NCBI GenBank assembly: GCA_017308235.1
Contig: JAFKFL010000008.1
Span: forward strand, 186,001 to 250,000
Length of the DNA stretch: 64,000 nucleotides
DNA from: Alphaproteobacteria bacterium
Lineage (GTDB): Bacteria; Pseudomonadota; Alphaproteobacteria; Reyranellales; Reyranellaceae
Reading direction: 5' to 3'
In this document: in pieces, positions 9,174-17,632 of the stretch
Position numbering within the stretch: position 1 is the stretch's first letter
Layout of the letters: every line of letters starts with the position of its first letter
Made by a program: the position numbers and the translations under genes
The notes under the pieces: model-generated
The model's database searches: none
What the model was told of the DNA's origin: nothing
Seen by the model: the letters and a program-made list of their open reading frames with translations, nothing else

Positions 9174-9943
9174 CCTTTGCGGGCCTCGCCGATCAACTGC
9201 TTGAACGTAGCGGCGTCGACGGCCCCGGGCACGAACTGGTTGCCGATCACGAACGCCGGCGTGCCACGCACGTCGAGGGCTTTGGCGAGGTCCGCATTGC
9301 GCTTCAGGATGTCGTCCAGCTTCGGGTCTTCCATGTCTTTCTGAAGCTGTGCCACGTCGATGCCGACCGATGAGGCGATCTTGAGAATTTGATTGAGGTC
9401 GAGCTTGCCGTTGAAGGACATCAGCGCGTCGTGGAAAGCGTCGTGCTTGTTCTGGTTGCGCGAGGCGAGCGCGGCCAGGGCGGCGATGCGTGAGGCTTCA
9501 CCCAGGATCGGCAGATCCTTGTGGACCAGCTTCACCTTGCCGTCGGCGGCGAGGACGGACTTGAGCGCGGGGAAGGTACGCTTGCAGTAGGGGCACTGGT
9601 AGTCACTGAACTCGACGATAGTGACGTCGCCATTGGGGTTGCCGGAGACCGGACTGTCCGGATCGCTCGTCAGCTCCTTCTTGTATTCGCCGATGGCTTT
9701 CTGGGCGGCAGCATCACGCTCCGTATTCTGCCGGCGCTCCAGCGCTTCCATGGCCTCCACAAGGACCTCCGGATGGGCCACCAGGTAGTCGTGGATGGTC
9801 TTGCCGAAGGCCGCCTGATCGACATTGTTGGCGCTTGCGACCGGCATCGACGCGGTAGGAAGAACAGGTGCCGTTGCACGGGCTGCCACGAAGCCACCTG
9901 CGGCGATCAGGATGCCGCAGAAAAGGAGGAGGGGAAGACGCAT
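9170..9943 (-). CDS. DsbA family thiol-disulfide oxidoreductase
   Basis: A 257-residue exported thioredoxin-fold protein. The signal segment MRLPLLLFCGILIAAGGFVA is followed by an N-terminal helical extension (DUF-type 'FGKTIHDYLVAHPEVLVEAMEALERRQ'), then 'VTIVEFSDYQCPYCKRTFPAL' with the CPYC redox site, and 'DVRGTPAFVIGNQFVPGA' with the cis-Pro. The length and extension resemble Com1/ScsC-like DsbA proteins. The ATG at 9943 is chosen because AGGAG precedes it and the signal peptide starts there. It follows the M48 protease by 32 nt on the same strand, suggesting an envelope protein quality-control pair. Confidence 0.92.
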   Translation of the reverse strand: MRLPLLLFCGILIAAGGFVAARATAPVLPTASMPVASANNVDQAAFGKTIHDYLVAHPEVLVEAMEALERRQNTERDAAAQKAIGEYKKELTSDPDSPVSGNPNGDVTIVEFSDYQCPYCKRTFPALKSVLAADGKVKLVHKDLPILGEASRIAALAALASRNQNKHDAFHDALMSFNGKLDLNQILKIASSVGIDVAQLQKDMEDPKLDDILKRNADLAKALDVRGTPAFVIGNQFVPGAVDAATFKQLIGEARKG

Positions 9944-9975
9944 GTGATGCTCCTGGGGAGAAAGAATATCGCCGT

Positions 9976-11343
9976 TCAGCGTTTGGGTCGGGAGTTGATA
10001 TAGGCCTTGATGTCCTGGGCACGCTGCCACGCAGGCGTACCCGGCTTCAGTTCGCGGGACGCGCTGTCAGCCATTGATTGCGCTTCGGCCCGCTGTCCGC
10101 GCAAAACGGCCATCTCGGCCCGAGCCAGCGAGGTCATGCCGCGATTATTCAACCGCGCATAGCCGATCGACATCAGCCGCCAGAGCTCGACCGAATCGCT
10201 TTCGCTTTGCCGGGCGATCTCGAGATTGCGGACGGCTTCCTGGTCGTTCGCCGGATTGTTCGTCTCCAGCAAGGCGGCGGCGAACTCAACCTTCAGGATA
10301 CCGGCGGCGGGCTGAAGCTGGACCGCGCGGCGATAGGCCGGCACGGCCTGGGCGACGTGGCCATTTTCATAGAGCATCTGCCCCTTGAGCTCCTGGAAGT
10401 AGGGATCGTTGGGATGATCCTTCAATAATCCATCGATCGTGAGCAACGCCGATCCCAACGTGCCGGTGCGATAAAGCGCGATGGCCCGGGCGTAGCGCGC
10501 CGCCACGGAGCGGTCGCCCTCACTGTAGCGTTGCAAGGCGGCGGAAGGCGCGGTGAAGCCCAGGAGCTTCGCGACCATCCGTGCATGCATCTCGATGAAT
10601 TGCGGCGAATCGGGCGTGTTGGCGTAGGGCGAGCGTGCCGTGGCTCGTTCGAAAGTATCGATGCGGTCCGGGGTCAGCGGGTGGTCGGTCAGATAGGCGT
10701 CGCGCCGTCCGATCTGCAATCGCTCCTGATGCTCGAGGATGCGCAGAAACTGGACCGTGCCCTTGGGTGACTGATGCGTGCGGTCGAGATAGGTGATGGC
10801 GGCCTGGTCGGCTGATGCTTCCTGAGCCTGGGAATACTGCAGCATTGAATAGAGCGATCCCGGAATGGGCGAGCCGCCCGGCCCGGTCGGCCCGCCGCGG
10901 CCCATGCCGCCGCCTGCGACCGCACCGCCGGCCATCGCGGCACCGCCCAGCAGCATCTCCAGGATCTGGATCGTACTGAGTTTGCGCAATTCTTCCTGTT
11001 GGCGTGCCAGGTGTCCGCCCGCGATATGGCCGGTTTCATGCGCCAGCACCCCGATCAGCTGGTTGGGGGTCTCGGTGCGGATCAGAAGGCCGGTATTGAT
11101 GAAGATCCTTTGTCCTCCGGCCACGAAGGCGTTGAGGCTGTTGTCCTGGACGATCATGATCTGCACCGCTTCCGGATCGAGGCCGGCAACCCGCCAGATC
11201 GGCGTCAGGAACGTGCGGATGGTGCTCTCGATCTCGGCGTCGCGGACGAGATTGAGGCGTTGACCTTGCTGCCCGCTCGCGGCACGAAGCGGCGCCAGCG
11301 CGAACAGCGCGAGAGAGAAGAGGGTGAAGATGCGTCTAAGCAC
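9976..11343 (-). CDS. M48 family metalloprotease with C-terminal TPRs (BepA-like)
   Basis: Periplasmic zinc protease of the BepA/YfgC type, linked in other bacteria to outer-membrane protein quality control. It has a signal segment 'IFTLFSLALFALAPLRAASG', zinc motif HETGH in 'LIGVLAHETGHIAGGHLARQQ', a third ligand in 'QEASADQAAITYL', then a Gly-rich loop and tetratricopeptide-like repeats ('YFQELKGQMLYENGHVAQAVPAYRRAVQLQP'). The start is uncertain: both candidates (11343 and 11376) are GTG without a clear Shine-Dalgarno, and either one overlaps the 5' end of the divergent lipoprotein gene. Upstream of the DsbA-like gene in the same operon. Confidence 0.9.
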   Translation of the reverse strand: MLRRIFTLFSLALFALAPLRAASGQQGQRLNLVRDAEIESTIRTFLTPIWRVAGLDPEAVQIMIVQDNSLNAFVAGGQRIFINTGLLIRTETPNQLIGVLAHETGHIAGGHLARQQEELRKLSTIQILEMLLGGAAMAGGAVAGGGMGRGGPTGPGGSPIPGSLYSMLQYSQAQEASADQAAITYLDRTHQSPKGTVQFLRILEHQERLQIGRRDAYLTDHPLTPDRIDTFERATARSPYANTPDSPQFIEMHARMVAKLLGFTAPSAALQRYSEGDRSVAARYARAIALYRTGTLGSALLTIDGLLKDHPNDPYFQELKGQMLYENGHVAQAVPAYRRAVQLQPAAGILKVEFAAALLETNNPANDQEAVRNLEIARQSESDSVELWRLMSIGYARLNNRGMTSLARAEMAVLRGQRAEAQSMADSASRELKPGTPAWQRAQDIKAYINSRPKR

Positions 11344-12697
11344 GGGTGGCACGCGTTGCGCGCAGGCTAGGAACACGGGATCAAGTCGTCAATTGCGCAG
11401 CCTAGCGCTGTGTGGGCTGCTTTTGCTGTCAGCTTGTGGCGGAAATGAGACGAAACCAAGCAATGCCGATCCAACATCTCACATCAAGGCAGGCTATCGC
11501 GATATCTTCGGCAGTACCGAGAAGTTCTCGGCTGTTTCGGCGGACGAGGGCCAGGCGGCTGAAATCGGCCGTTCGATCCTGCAGAGCGGCGGCAACGCGG
11601 TCGACGCCGCAGTTGCGATGTATTTTGCCATGGCCGTGACGCTGCCTTCGGCTGCCGGTCTCGGTGCATCGGGCGCCTGCATCGTGCACGACGCGAAGAC
11701 ACGAGTCGCCGATGCTTTCGTCTTCGCTCCGGCCGCCGCTCCCGGTCCCATCAAAGGCGTGTCATTTTCAGTTCCCGTTGCCGCGCGTGCGATTGCGCTG
11801 ATGCAGATCCGACATGGCAAAGCGCGGTGGGAGTTCGACATCGCGCCCAGCGAAAAGCTCGCAAGCTTGGGTGCGTCGGTGTCGAAGGCGCTCGCGCGCG
11901 ACCTCGCCGCGGGCGGTGCGTCGCTGAACGACGAAGCGCGTCGCATTTTTACCCGCAACGGCGCGCCCCTGAAGCAGGGTGACAACCTCATCCAACCCGA
12001 TCTTGCGGCCACTCTGTCCGCCGTTCGGCGGGGTGGCGGGGTTGATTTCTTCCAAGGCAATTTTGCACGCCGCCTCTCGGACCAGATTGCGCAGCTCGGC
12101 GGCAGCCTGCCGATCGCGGCTCTGCGTGACGCGGTGCCCAAGGCGGCAACACCGCCATCTGAGAGTGACGGGGGATTTCGCGTTTATGTCGCGCCGCCGC
12201 CGATGGCGGGTGCGAGTGCGCTCGCTGGCTGGAATGGTGGGGCAGCACCATCCACGGCAGTACCGACCGATTCAGCCGGCTTTTCCGGCCTCGCTGCCAT
12301 CGATGAAGCAGGCAATGCCGCAGCCTGCAGCCTCTCGATGGGACAACTGTTCGGCACAGGCTTGATGGTGCCCGGGACCGGCATGGTACTGGCGACGCCG
12401 ACGGCCGACGGCACCGCCACGAGCCCGGTCGTCATCGGCAATCCCAACAACGGCGAGGTAAGATTTGCTGGTGCCGGCGGTGGTTCGTCGTCGTCGGCCT
12501 ACGCGACGGGTGCAATCGCGCGAGCCACCATTGACGACAAGATCCCAGTGCAAGGCGCGCTGATCAGGAATGCCGGCCGCGGCGGATACGTAAACGCAAT
12601 CGCTTGTCCCTACGGCATTCGAAGCGGTGGAGCCACCTGCCAGACCGGAACGGACCCAGCCGGGTTCGGTGCCGCCCTGGTCGCGACCGAACGCTGA
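11330..12697 (+). CDS. gamma-glutamyltranspeptidase-like lipoprotein lacking the usual nucleophile motif
   Basis: 455 residues with a lipobox (LLLLSACGGN), so a lipid-anchored envelope protein. 'AAEIGRSILQSGGNAVDAAVAMYFAMAVTLPSAAGLGASGACIVHD' matches the N-terminal half of gamma-glutamyltranspeptidases (GGNAVDAAVA, GxGGG-like turn), and 'IDEAGNAAACSLSMGQLFGTGLMVPGTGMVL' matches the region after the autoprocessing site. The motif TTHxSVVD, whose first Thr is cleaved and acts as nucleophile, reads SAGFSGLAAID (about 12269-12300). It is therefore probably inactive or processed differently. ATG 11330 has AGAGGG upstream; a TTG at 11393 is an alternative that would give a conventional short signal peptide. 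Confidence 0.8.
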   Translation: MRLSTGGTRCAQARNTGSSRQLRSLALCGLLLLSACGGNETKPSNADPTSHIKAGYRDIFGSTEKFSAVSADEGQAAEIGRSILQSGGNAVDAAVAMYFAMAVTLPSAAGLGASGACIVHDAKTRVADAFVFAPAAAPGPIKGVSFSVPVAARAIALMQIRHGKARWEFDIAPSEKLASLGASVSKALARDLAAGGASLNDEARRIFTRNGAPLKQGDNLIQPDLAATLSAVRRGGGVDFFQGNFARRLSDQIAQLGGSLPIAALRDAVPKAATPPSESDGGFRVYVAPPPMAGASALAGWNGGAAPSTAVPTDSAGFSGLAAIDEAGNAAACSLSMGQLFGTGLMVPGTGMVLATPTADGTATSPVVIGNPNNGEVRFAGAGGGSSSSAYATGAIARATIDDKIPVQGALIRNAGRGGYVNAIACPYGIRSGGATCQTGTDPAGFGAALVATER

Positions 12698-12706
12698 CAG
12701 CGCGCC

Positions 12707-13858
12707 ATGTCACGTTCTCCATCGCGCCGATCGAGCGCGGTCGACCCGTTCATCGTCATGGATGTCATGGCCGCCGCAGCGGAGAAGGAGGCGGCCGGAG
12801 ACACCGTCATCCATCTCGAGGTCGGTCAACCCAGCACCCCGGCACCCAAGGAAGCGCTTGTTGCCGCGCACGCGGCGCTCGACAGCGATCGCATCGGCTA
12901 CGTCGCGGCTCTTGGCCTGCCGGCGCTGCGCGAACGCATCGCGAGGCACTATCGCGACGCTTACGACTGCGATGTCTCGCCGGAACGGGTGATCGTCACG
13001 ACCGGATCATCGGGCGGATTTCCGCTCGCCTTTCTCGCCAGCTTCGATGCCGGCGACCGCGTGGCGCTGGCGGCGCCAGGCTATCCCGCCTACCGCAATA
13101 TTCTGGCTGCGCTCAATCTCGAGGTCGTCGATTTGCCGACCTCCGCCGCCGATCGGTTCCAGCCCACCGTACAGGCGCTCGAAAAGGCCGGCCCTGTCGC
13201 CGGCCTGATCGTGGCGAGCCCCTCCAACCCTACGGGCACGATGGTGACACGCGCCGAGCTCGCGCAACTTGCGCGCTGGTGCGAAGCGCGCGACGTGCGG
13301 CTGATCTCCGACGAGATCTATCACGGCATCGTCTACGAAGGCGAAACGGCTTCGGCGGCCGAGGTGTCCGACCAGGCGATCGTGGTGAACAGCTTCTCCA
13401 AGTATTTTTCCATGACCGGCTGGCGCGTCGGTTGGCTCGTCGTGCCGCCGGACCTGGTGCGGCCGATCGAGCGGCTGTCGCAAAACTTCTTCATCTCCGT
13501 CCCGACGCTCAGCCAGCATGTGGCGCTCGCTGCGTTCGAATGCCGCGCGGAGCTTGACGGCCATGTCCGTCGCTATCGTGCCAACCGCGATCTTCTGCTG
13601 TCGGGCCTGCCGGCCGCCGGTTTCGATCGCCTGACGCCCGCGCAGGGCGCGTTCTATCTCTATGCCGATGTCTCGCACCTCACCAACGATAGCCGTGATT
13701 TCTGCAAGCGCATGCTGCAGGAGGCGGGCGTGGCAACGACGCCGGGCGTCGATTTCGACCGCGCGCGCGGGGCAGGGACCCTCCGCATTTCCTTTGCCGG
13801 CTCGACGGCGGAGATGGAAGAGGCGGTGCGCCGGCTGAAGGCGTGGAGGGCGAGATGA
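12707..13858 (+). CDS. class I/II pyridoxal-phosphate aminotransferase
   Basis: 383-residue fold-type I aminotransferase. 'VIHLEVGQPSTPAPK', 'IGYVAALGLPALRERIARHY', 'SPSNPTGTMVTRAEL' (PLP phosphate and ring contacts), 'RLISDEIYHGIVYEG' (Asp to the pyridine N, Tyr) and 'VNSFSKYFSMTGWRVGW' (Schiff-base Lys) are all in place, with the C-terminal substrate Arg in 'GTLRISFAGS'. It resembles the aspartate/aromatic aminotransferase group; the substrate cannot be told. It lies 9 nt after the GGT-like gene and overlaps the next gene by 4 nt (ATGA), so the three probably form an operon. Confidence 0.93.
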   Translation: MSRSPSRRSSAVDPFIVMDVMAAAAEKEAAGDTVIHLEVGQPSTPAPKEALVAAHAALDSDRIGYVAALGLPALRERIARHYRDAYDCDVSPERVIVTTGSSGGFPLAFLASFDAGDRVALAAPGYPAYRNILAALNLEVVDLPTSAADRFQPTVQALEKAGPVAGLIVASPSNPTGTMVTRAELAQLARWCEARDVRLISDEIYHGIVYEGETASAAEVSDQAIVVNSFSKYFSMTGWRVGWLVVPPDLVRPIERLSQNFFISVPTLSQHVALAAFECRAELDGHVRRYRANRDLLLSGLPAAGFDRLTPAQGAFYLYADVSHLTNDSRDFCKRMLQEAGVATTPGVDFDRARGAGTLRISFAGSTAEMEEAVRRLKAWRAR

Positions 13859-14856
13859 GGATTGCGATCGCTGCATTGTTCGCCTTGACCGTTGCGGGCC
13901 CGGCTTGGGCGCAGAGCGGCCCAAGCTTCGACTGCTCGAAGGCCTCGAACGCCATCGAGAAGACGATCTGTGCGCGACCTGAACTTGCCAAGGCTGATCG
14001 GGCGATGGCCGCAGCGTATGCCGCCCTCGCTGGCAAGCTGACGGGCGCTGCCAAGGACCATCTGGTGAAGGACCAGACGCATTGGATCGCATCGCGCAAC
14101 AAGGCTTGCACCGGCGGTGCTGAAGAGATCGCGCGCTGCCTCAGGCAACGATACGAGGCCCGTGTCGAGAACCTCGCGGCCTTTGGTCAGGATACCTATC
14201 CCTTCGTCAGCGAGCAGACCCTCTTCAAGGAAGGGAAGGTCGGCAAGGTCAGCTACAGCATCGATGCCGCCTGGCCGCAGTTCGACGGAACGACAGCGGA
14301 CTTTTCGAACCTGAACCGCCAGTTCGCCGACCAGTCGCGAAAGGGCGGCGACGAAGCCATCCCGGACCGGCAATCGGGTTCGGGTGCACCTTTTGATCAG
14401 ACATGGACCTACGACCAGGGCTTCACCTTGCAGCGTCCCTCGGCCGATGCCGTCGCTGTGGCGATCAAGTTCTACGGCTATACGGGCGGCGCGCATGGCA
14501 TGAGCGGCACCACTGCCTATCTGGTCGATCTGCGCACCGGAAAGGCAGTGCCGCCGAACGGCGTATTCGCCAAAGGCGATACCTGGCTGAAGACGCTCGT
14601 GCCGCTGGTGCAGGCCAATCTCAAGAAGCAGTTCCGTGACGGCAAGCCGGGCTTCGAGGATGCGATCGAGCCTGACAAGCTCGCGAAGCTCCTGCGCGAA
14701 CCGGAGCACTACTACTTTCGCCGCGACGGGCTGGAGCTGATCTTCGACGCCTACGTTGTCGGCCCCTACGTGTCCGGCCCGTTCACTGTCGAAATCCCCT
14801 ACGCGACCCTGAAACCGCTCCTGGCCGTAGACGGTCCGCTTGGCGGCTTGCGTTAG
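13855..14856 (+). CDS. exported LprI-like plus DUF3298 protein
   Basis: A 333-residue secreted protein: signal peptide MRIAIAALFALTVAGPAWAQ, then an LprI/DUF1311-type helical domain (about 22-100; 'SFDCSKASNAIEKTICARPELAKADRAM', 'WIASRNKAC', 'CLRQRYEARV') with paired Cys, then a DUF3298 domain ('YGYTGGAHGMSGTTAYLVDLRTGKAV', 'YVSGPFTVEIPYATLKPLL'). LprI-like domains inhibit lysozyme in some bacteria; here that is only suggestive. GGAGGG precedes the ATG, which overlaps the aminotransferase stop. Its stop overlaps the convergent next gene. Confidence 0.85.
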   Translation: MRIAIAALFALTVAGPAWAQSGPSFDCSKASNAIEKTICARPELAKADRAMAAAYAALAGKLTGAAKDHLVKDQTHWIASRNKACTGGAEEIARCLRQRYEARVENLAAFGQDTYPFVSEQTLFKEGKVGKVSYSIDAAWPQFDGTTADFSNLNRQFADQSRKGGDEAIPDRQSGSGAPFDQTWTYDQGFTLQRPSADAVAVAIKFYGYTGGAHGMSGTTAYLVDLRTGKAVPPNGVFAKGDTWLKTLVPLVQANLKKQFRDGKPGFEDAIEPDKLAKLLREPEHYYFRRDGLELIFDAYVVGPYVSGPFTVEIPYATLKPLLAVDGPLGGLR

Positions 14857-15329
14857 TGGAGCTTGCGCCGGTCGCGCATGGGTGGCGAGGCCGAAGCAGC
14901 AGTCGGCCGGTTCTGCTCGACCGAGGGCACCGGTCCGGAATGGTGGCCGAGGATGCGCCATCCGTCATTCAGGCGAACGAAGCTGTTGGTCGCCATAAGT
15001 TGGCCGTTGCTTAGAATCTCTCTGCAGACGACCAGGGCGAGGCCGCTGCGACCCACGACCCATTCGTCCGTGCAGCGCACGCGCGGGGCTTCGGGATGGC
15101 GCATGATGGCGCGCCAACTTGCCATGATCTCGCTGCGCTCGAGCAGTGGCGCTTGCCCCGGATGCAGACAGACCATTGCGCCGGTCGGCGCCCAGAGCAG
15201 ATCCATCGCCGCATAATCGCGGTCGTTGAAGGCGCGGTAGAAGGCACGATTGGCCGCCAGCACGGCCTCGCGCTCCTCTTCATCGAATTCCGCCAGGAGT
15301 GGCGGCAGGCGGGGCGGACGGCGCGGCAT
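14853..15329 (-). CDS. SnoaL-like / NTF2-fold protein (DUF4440 type)
   Basis: 158 residues. 'FDEEEREAVLAANRAFYRAFNDRDYAAMDLLWAPTGAMVCLHPGQAPLLERSEIMASWRAIM' and 'CREILSNGQLMATNSFVRLNDGWRILGHHSGPVP' give the NTF2-like cone, similar to proteins annotated as DUF4440 or SnoaL-like. No catalytic residue can be assigned, and the molecular role is unknown. It stands alone on the minus strand, convergent with the LprI-like gene (3' overlap of a few nt) and divergent from the acyl-CoA dehydrogenase pair. Confidence 0.8.
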   Translation of the reverse strand: MPRRPPRLPPLLAEFDEEEREAVLAANRAFYRAFNDRDYAAMDLLWAPTGAMVCLHPGQAPLLERSEIMASWRAIMRHPEAPRVRCTDEWVVGRSGLALVVCREILSNGQLMATNSFVRLNDGWRILGHHSGPVPSVEQNRPTAASASPPMRDRRKLH

Positions 15330-15406
15330 TCGACCTTCGAAACTCCATGGTTGCGAACCCTAGGATTAGCCGACAGAGAGAAAGCGTCCAACTGTCGAGA
15401 ACGACG

Positions 15407-16564
15407 ATGTCCATCCCCAAGCTCGAATTCCCGCCGTTCCATTTGCCACCTGAGGCCGAAGCCCTCCGTGCAGATGTGCGGGCCTTCCTCAAGGAGACGT
15501 TACCGGGGATCAAAACCGAGGACCGGTTCGCAAGCTGGAACACGCCTTCGCCGGAGTTCAGCCGCGCGCTCGGCCAGCGGGGCTGGATCGGCATCACCTG
15601 GCCCAAGCAATACGGCGGCTCGGAAAGGAGCTTCCTCGATCGCTACGTCGTCACGGAGGAGCTTTTAGGCAACAGCGCGCCGGCGGGCTCGCACTGGGTC
15701 GCGGATCGCCAGTCGGGTCCGCTGCTCCTGCGCTTCGGCAGCGAAGAGCAGCGCCAGGCGATTTTGCCGCGGATCACCAAGGGCGAGTGCTTTTTCAGCA
15801 TCGGCATGAGCGAGCCTGATTCGGGCTCGGATCTCGCCTCCGTCCGCACGCGTGCTGAGCCGGTGTCTGGCGGCTTCCGGGTGAACGGCACCAAGGTCTG
15901 GACCTCCGGTGCGCATCGCAACCACTACTGCATCGCCCTGGTGCGCACGTCCGGCCAGCACGGCGATCGGCACAAGGGGCTGAGCCAGATCCTGGTCGAC
16001 CTTAAGACGCCGGGCGTGACCATCCGGCCGATCATCAATCTCGCCGGCCGGCATGACTGGAACGAGGTGACGTTCAACGACGCGTTCATTCCCGAGAGCT
16101 GCCTGATCGGTAACGAAGGCGACGGCTGGCTGCAGGTGACGAGCGAACTCGCCTTCGAGCGTTCCGGCCCCGAGCGATTCCTGCAGAATTTCTATGTGCT
16201 GCGCGAGTTGGTGCGCGTGCTGGGCCGGCAACCCGCCAAGCGGGCCGCTTCCGTGCTCGGCCGGCTGATCGCGCGGCTCTGGACCCTGCGACAGATGTCG
16301 GTCGCGGTCGGCGGCATGATGCAGGGGGGCAAGTCGCCCGCCATCGAAGCGTCGCTGGTGAAGGATCTCGGCACGATCTACCAGCAGGACCTGCCGGAAA
16401 TCGCGCGTGTGCTCGCCGAGTCGGATGCCACGACTGAGGAGGACATGGCCGATTTCCTCGATGTTGCTCAGTACGCCACGATGATGGCGCCGAGCTACAC
16501 CATCCAGGGCGGCACGACGCAGGTTCTGCGCGGCATCGTCGCGCGCGGCCTGGGATTGCGGTGA
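15407..16564 (+). CDS. acyl-CoA dehydrogenase family protein (first of a pair)
   Basis: 385-residue FAD enzyme. N-terminal 'LRADVRAFLKETLPG', 'LGQRGWIGITWPKQYGGSERS', FAD/substrate loop 'FFSIGMSEPDSGSDLASVRTRAE', 'RVNGTKVWTSGAH' and C-terminal 'YTIQGGTTQVLRGIVARGLGLR' are typical. Start at 15407, where homology begins; an in-frame upstream codon is unlikely. In such two-gene pairs the subunits often form a heterotetramer that acts on side chains of steroid- or bile-acid-like CoA thioesters; whether that applies here is inference. It overlaps the next gene's leader by a few nt and shares its operon. Confidence 0.92.
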   Translation: MSIPKLEFPPFHLPPEAEALRADVRAFLKETLPGIKTEDRFASWNTPSPEFSRALGQRGWIGITWPKQYGGSERSFLDRYVVTEELLGNSAPAGSHWVADRQSGPLLLRFGSEEQRQAILPRITKGECFFSIGMSEPDSGSDLASVRTRAEPVSGGFRVNGTKVWTSGAHRNHYCIALVRTSGQHGDRHKGLSQILVDLKTPGVTIRPIINLAGRHDWNEVTFNDAFIPESCLIGNEGDGWLQVTSELAFERSGPERFLQNFYVLRELVRVLGRQPAKRAASVLGRLIARLWTLRQMSVAVGGMMQGGKSPAIEASLVKDLGTIYQQDLPEIARVLAESDATTEEDMADFLDVAQYATMMAPSYTIQGGTTQVLRGIVARGLGLR

Positions 16565-16575
16565 GGGAGACGACC

Positions 16576-17631
16576 ATGGACCGTGAAACGCGCGACATGT
16601 TGCTTGAAACGGCCGATCGCTTCTTCACGGAGCGTTGTGGCCGCGAAGTCGTGAACGGTGTGGAGAAGGGCGTTTGGCCTGCCGAGTTCTGGAAGGAAAT
16701 CGAAGAGATGGGCCTGCCGCTCATCGCGGTCGCAGAGGAGAGAGGCGGTGCCGGCGGCACATTGGCCGACATGCTGTCGGTTTTGCGTCTTGCCGGCGCC
16801 CACGCTGTACCAGTGCCGCTGGCAGAGACCGCGCTTGCGAACCTGCTCGGCTCGGCCGCCGGCGCGACGCCGGCAACAGGGCCGAGCACGGTGGTCTTTG
16901 GACCACTGACATTCGCCGGTAATCGCCTGAGCGGCGAGGTCGCGCGTGTGCCGTTTGCCTCGGTGGCCCAGCGCTTCGTTGTGGTCGCAACGGCGTCCGA
17001 TGGACCGAAGGTTGCAATCGTCGCGGCGAGCAGCGCCAGGATCAAGGGTACGCCAAGCCATGCGGGCGAGCCCTACGGCACGGTCAGCTTCGACAATGCC
17101 GCCTGCGAATTCGTTGGACCGTCACCGGTCAGCGCCGAGCGCGCCGACGAACTCGGTGCCCTCATGCGGGCCATGCAGATGGCCGGTGCCGCCGACAAGG
17201 TGCTGGCGACAGTTGTCGAGTACTGCAAGCAGCGGACCCAGTTCGGCCGGCCGATCTCGACCTTCCAGGCGATCCAGCAGATGTTGGCCGAGCTTGCGAG
17301 CTACGTCGCCGCCACCATCGCTTCGGCCGAGACAGCCGCGCGCGATGCCGACGAGGGCGGGCTGGCCGAGGGAGGCAGCTTCTCGATCGCGGCGGCCAAG
17401 AGCCTGACGTCAGAGTTTGCCCAGCGCATCGCCGCGATCGCGCATCAATCGATGGGCGCCATGGGCTTCACCCACGAGCACATCCTGCATCACTATACGC
17501 GGAGGCTCTGGGTGTGGCGGCGCGACTTCGGCAGCGAGACGTTCTGGGGCGAGAAGATCGGTTCGGCCTACGCCAAGGCGGGACCACAGGCGCTTTGGCC
17601 AGCCCTGAGTGCGAGCCGGTACGCCGCGTGA
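16576..17631 (+). CDS. acyl-CoA dehydrogenase family protein (second of a pair)
   Basis: 351 residues beginning MDRETRDMLLETADRFFTERCGREVV. The N-terminal helical domain carries 'MGLPLIAVAEERGGAGGTLADM', the middle beta-domain is short and Ala/Val rich, and the C-terminal helices contain 'YCKQRTQFGRPISTFQAIQQMLAELASYVAA' and 'AHQSMGAMGFTHEHILHHYTRRLWVWR'. The FAD-loop motif seen in the first subunit is absent, as is common for the partner subunit of a heteromeric enzyme. The ATG at 16576 follows GAGGGAG. It ends 1 nt before the convergent GntR regulator. Confidence 0.9.
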   Translation: MDRETRDMLLETADRFFTERCGREVVNGVEKGVWPAEFWKEIEEMGLPLIAVAEERGGAGGTLADMLSVLRLAGAHAVPVPLAETALANLLGSAAGATPATGPSTVVFGPLTFAGNRLSGEVARVPFASVAQRFVVVATASDGPKVAIVAASSARIKGTPSHAGEPYGTVSFDNAACEFVGPSPVSAERADELGALMRAMQMAGAADKVLATVVEYCKQRTQFGRPISTFQAIQQMLAELASYVAATIASAETAARDADEGGLAEGGSFSIAAAKSLTSEFAQRIAAIAHQSMGAMGFTHEHILHHYTRRLWVWRRDFGSETFWGEKIGSAYAKAGPQALWPALSASRYAA

Positions 17632-17632
17632 T

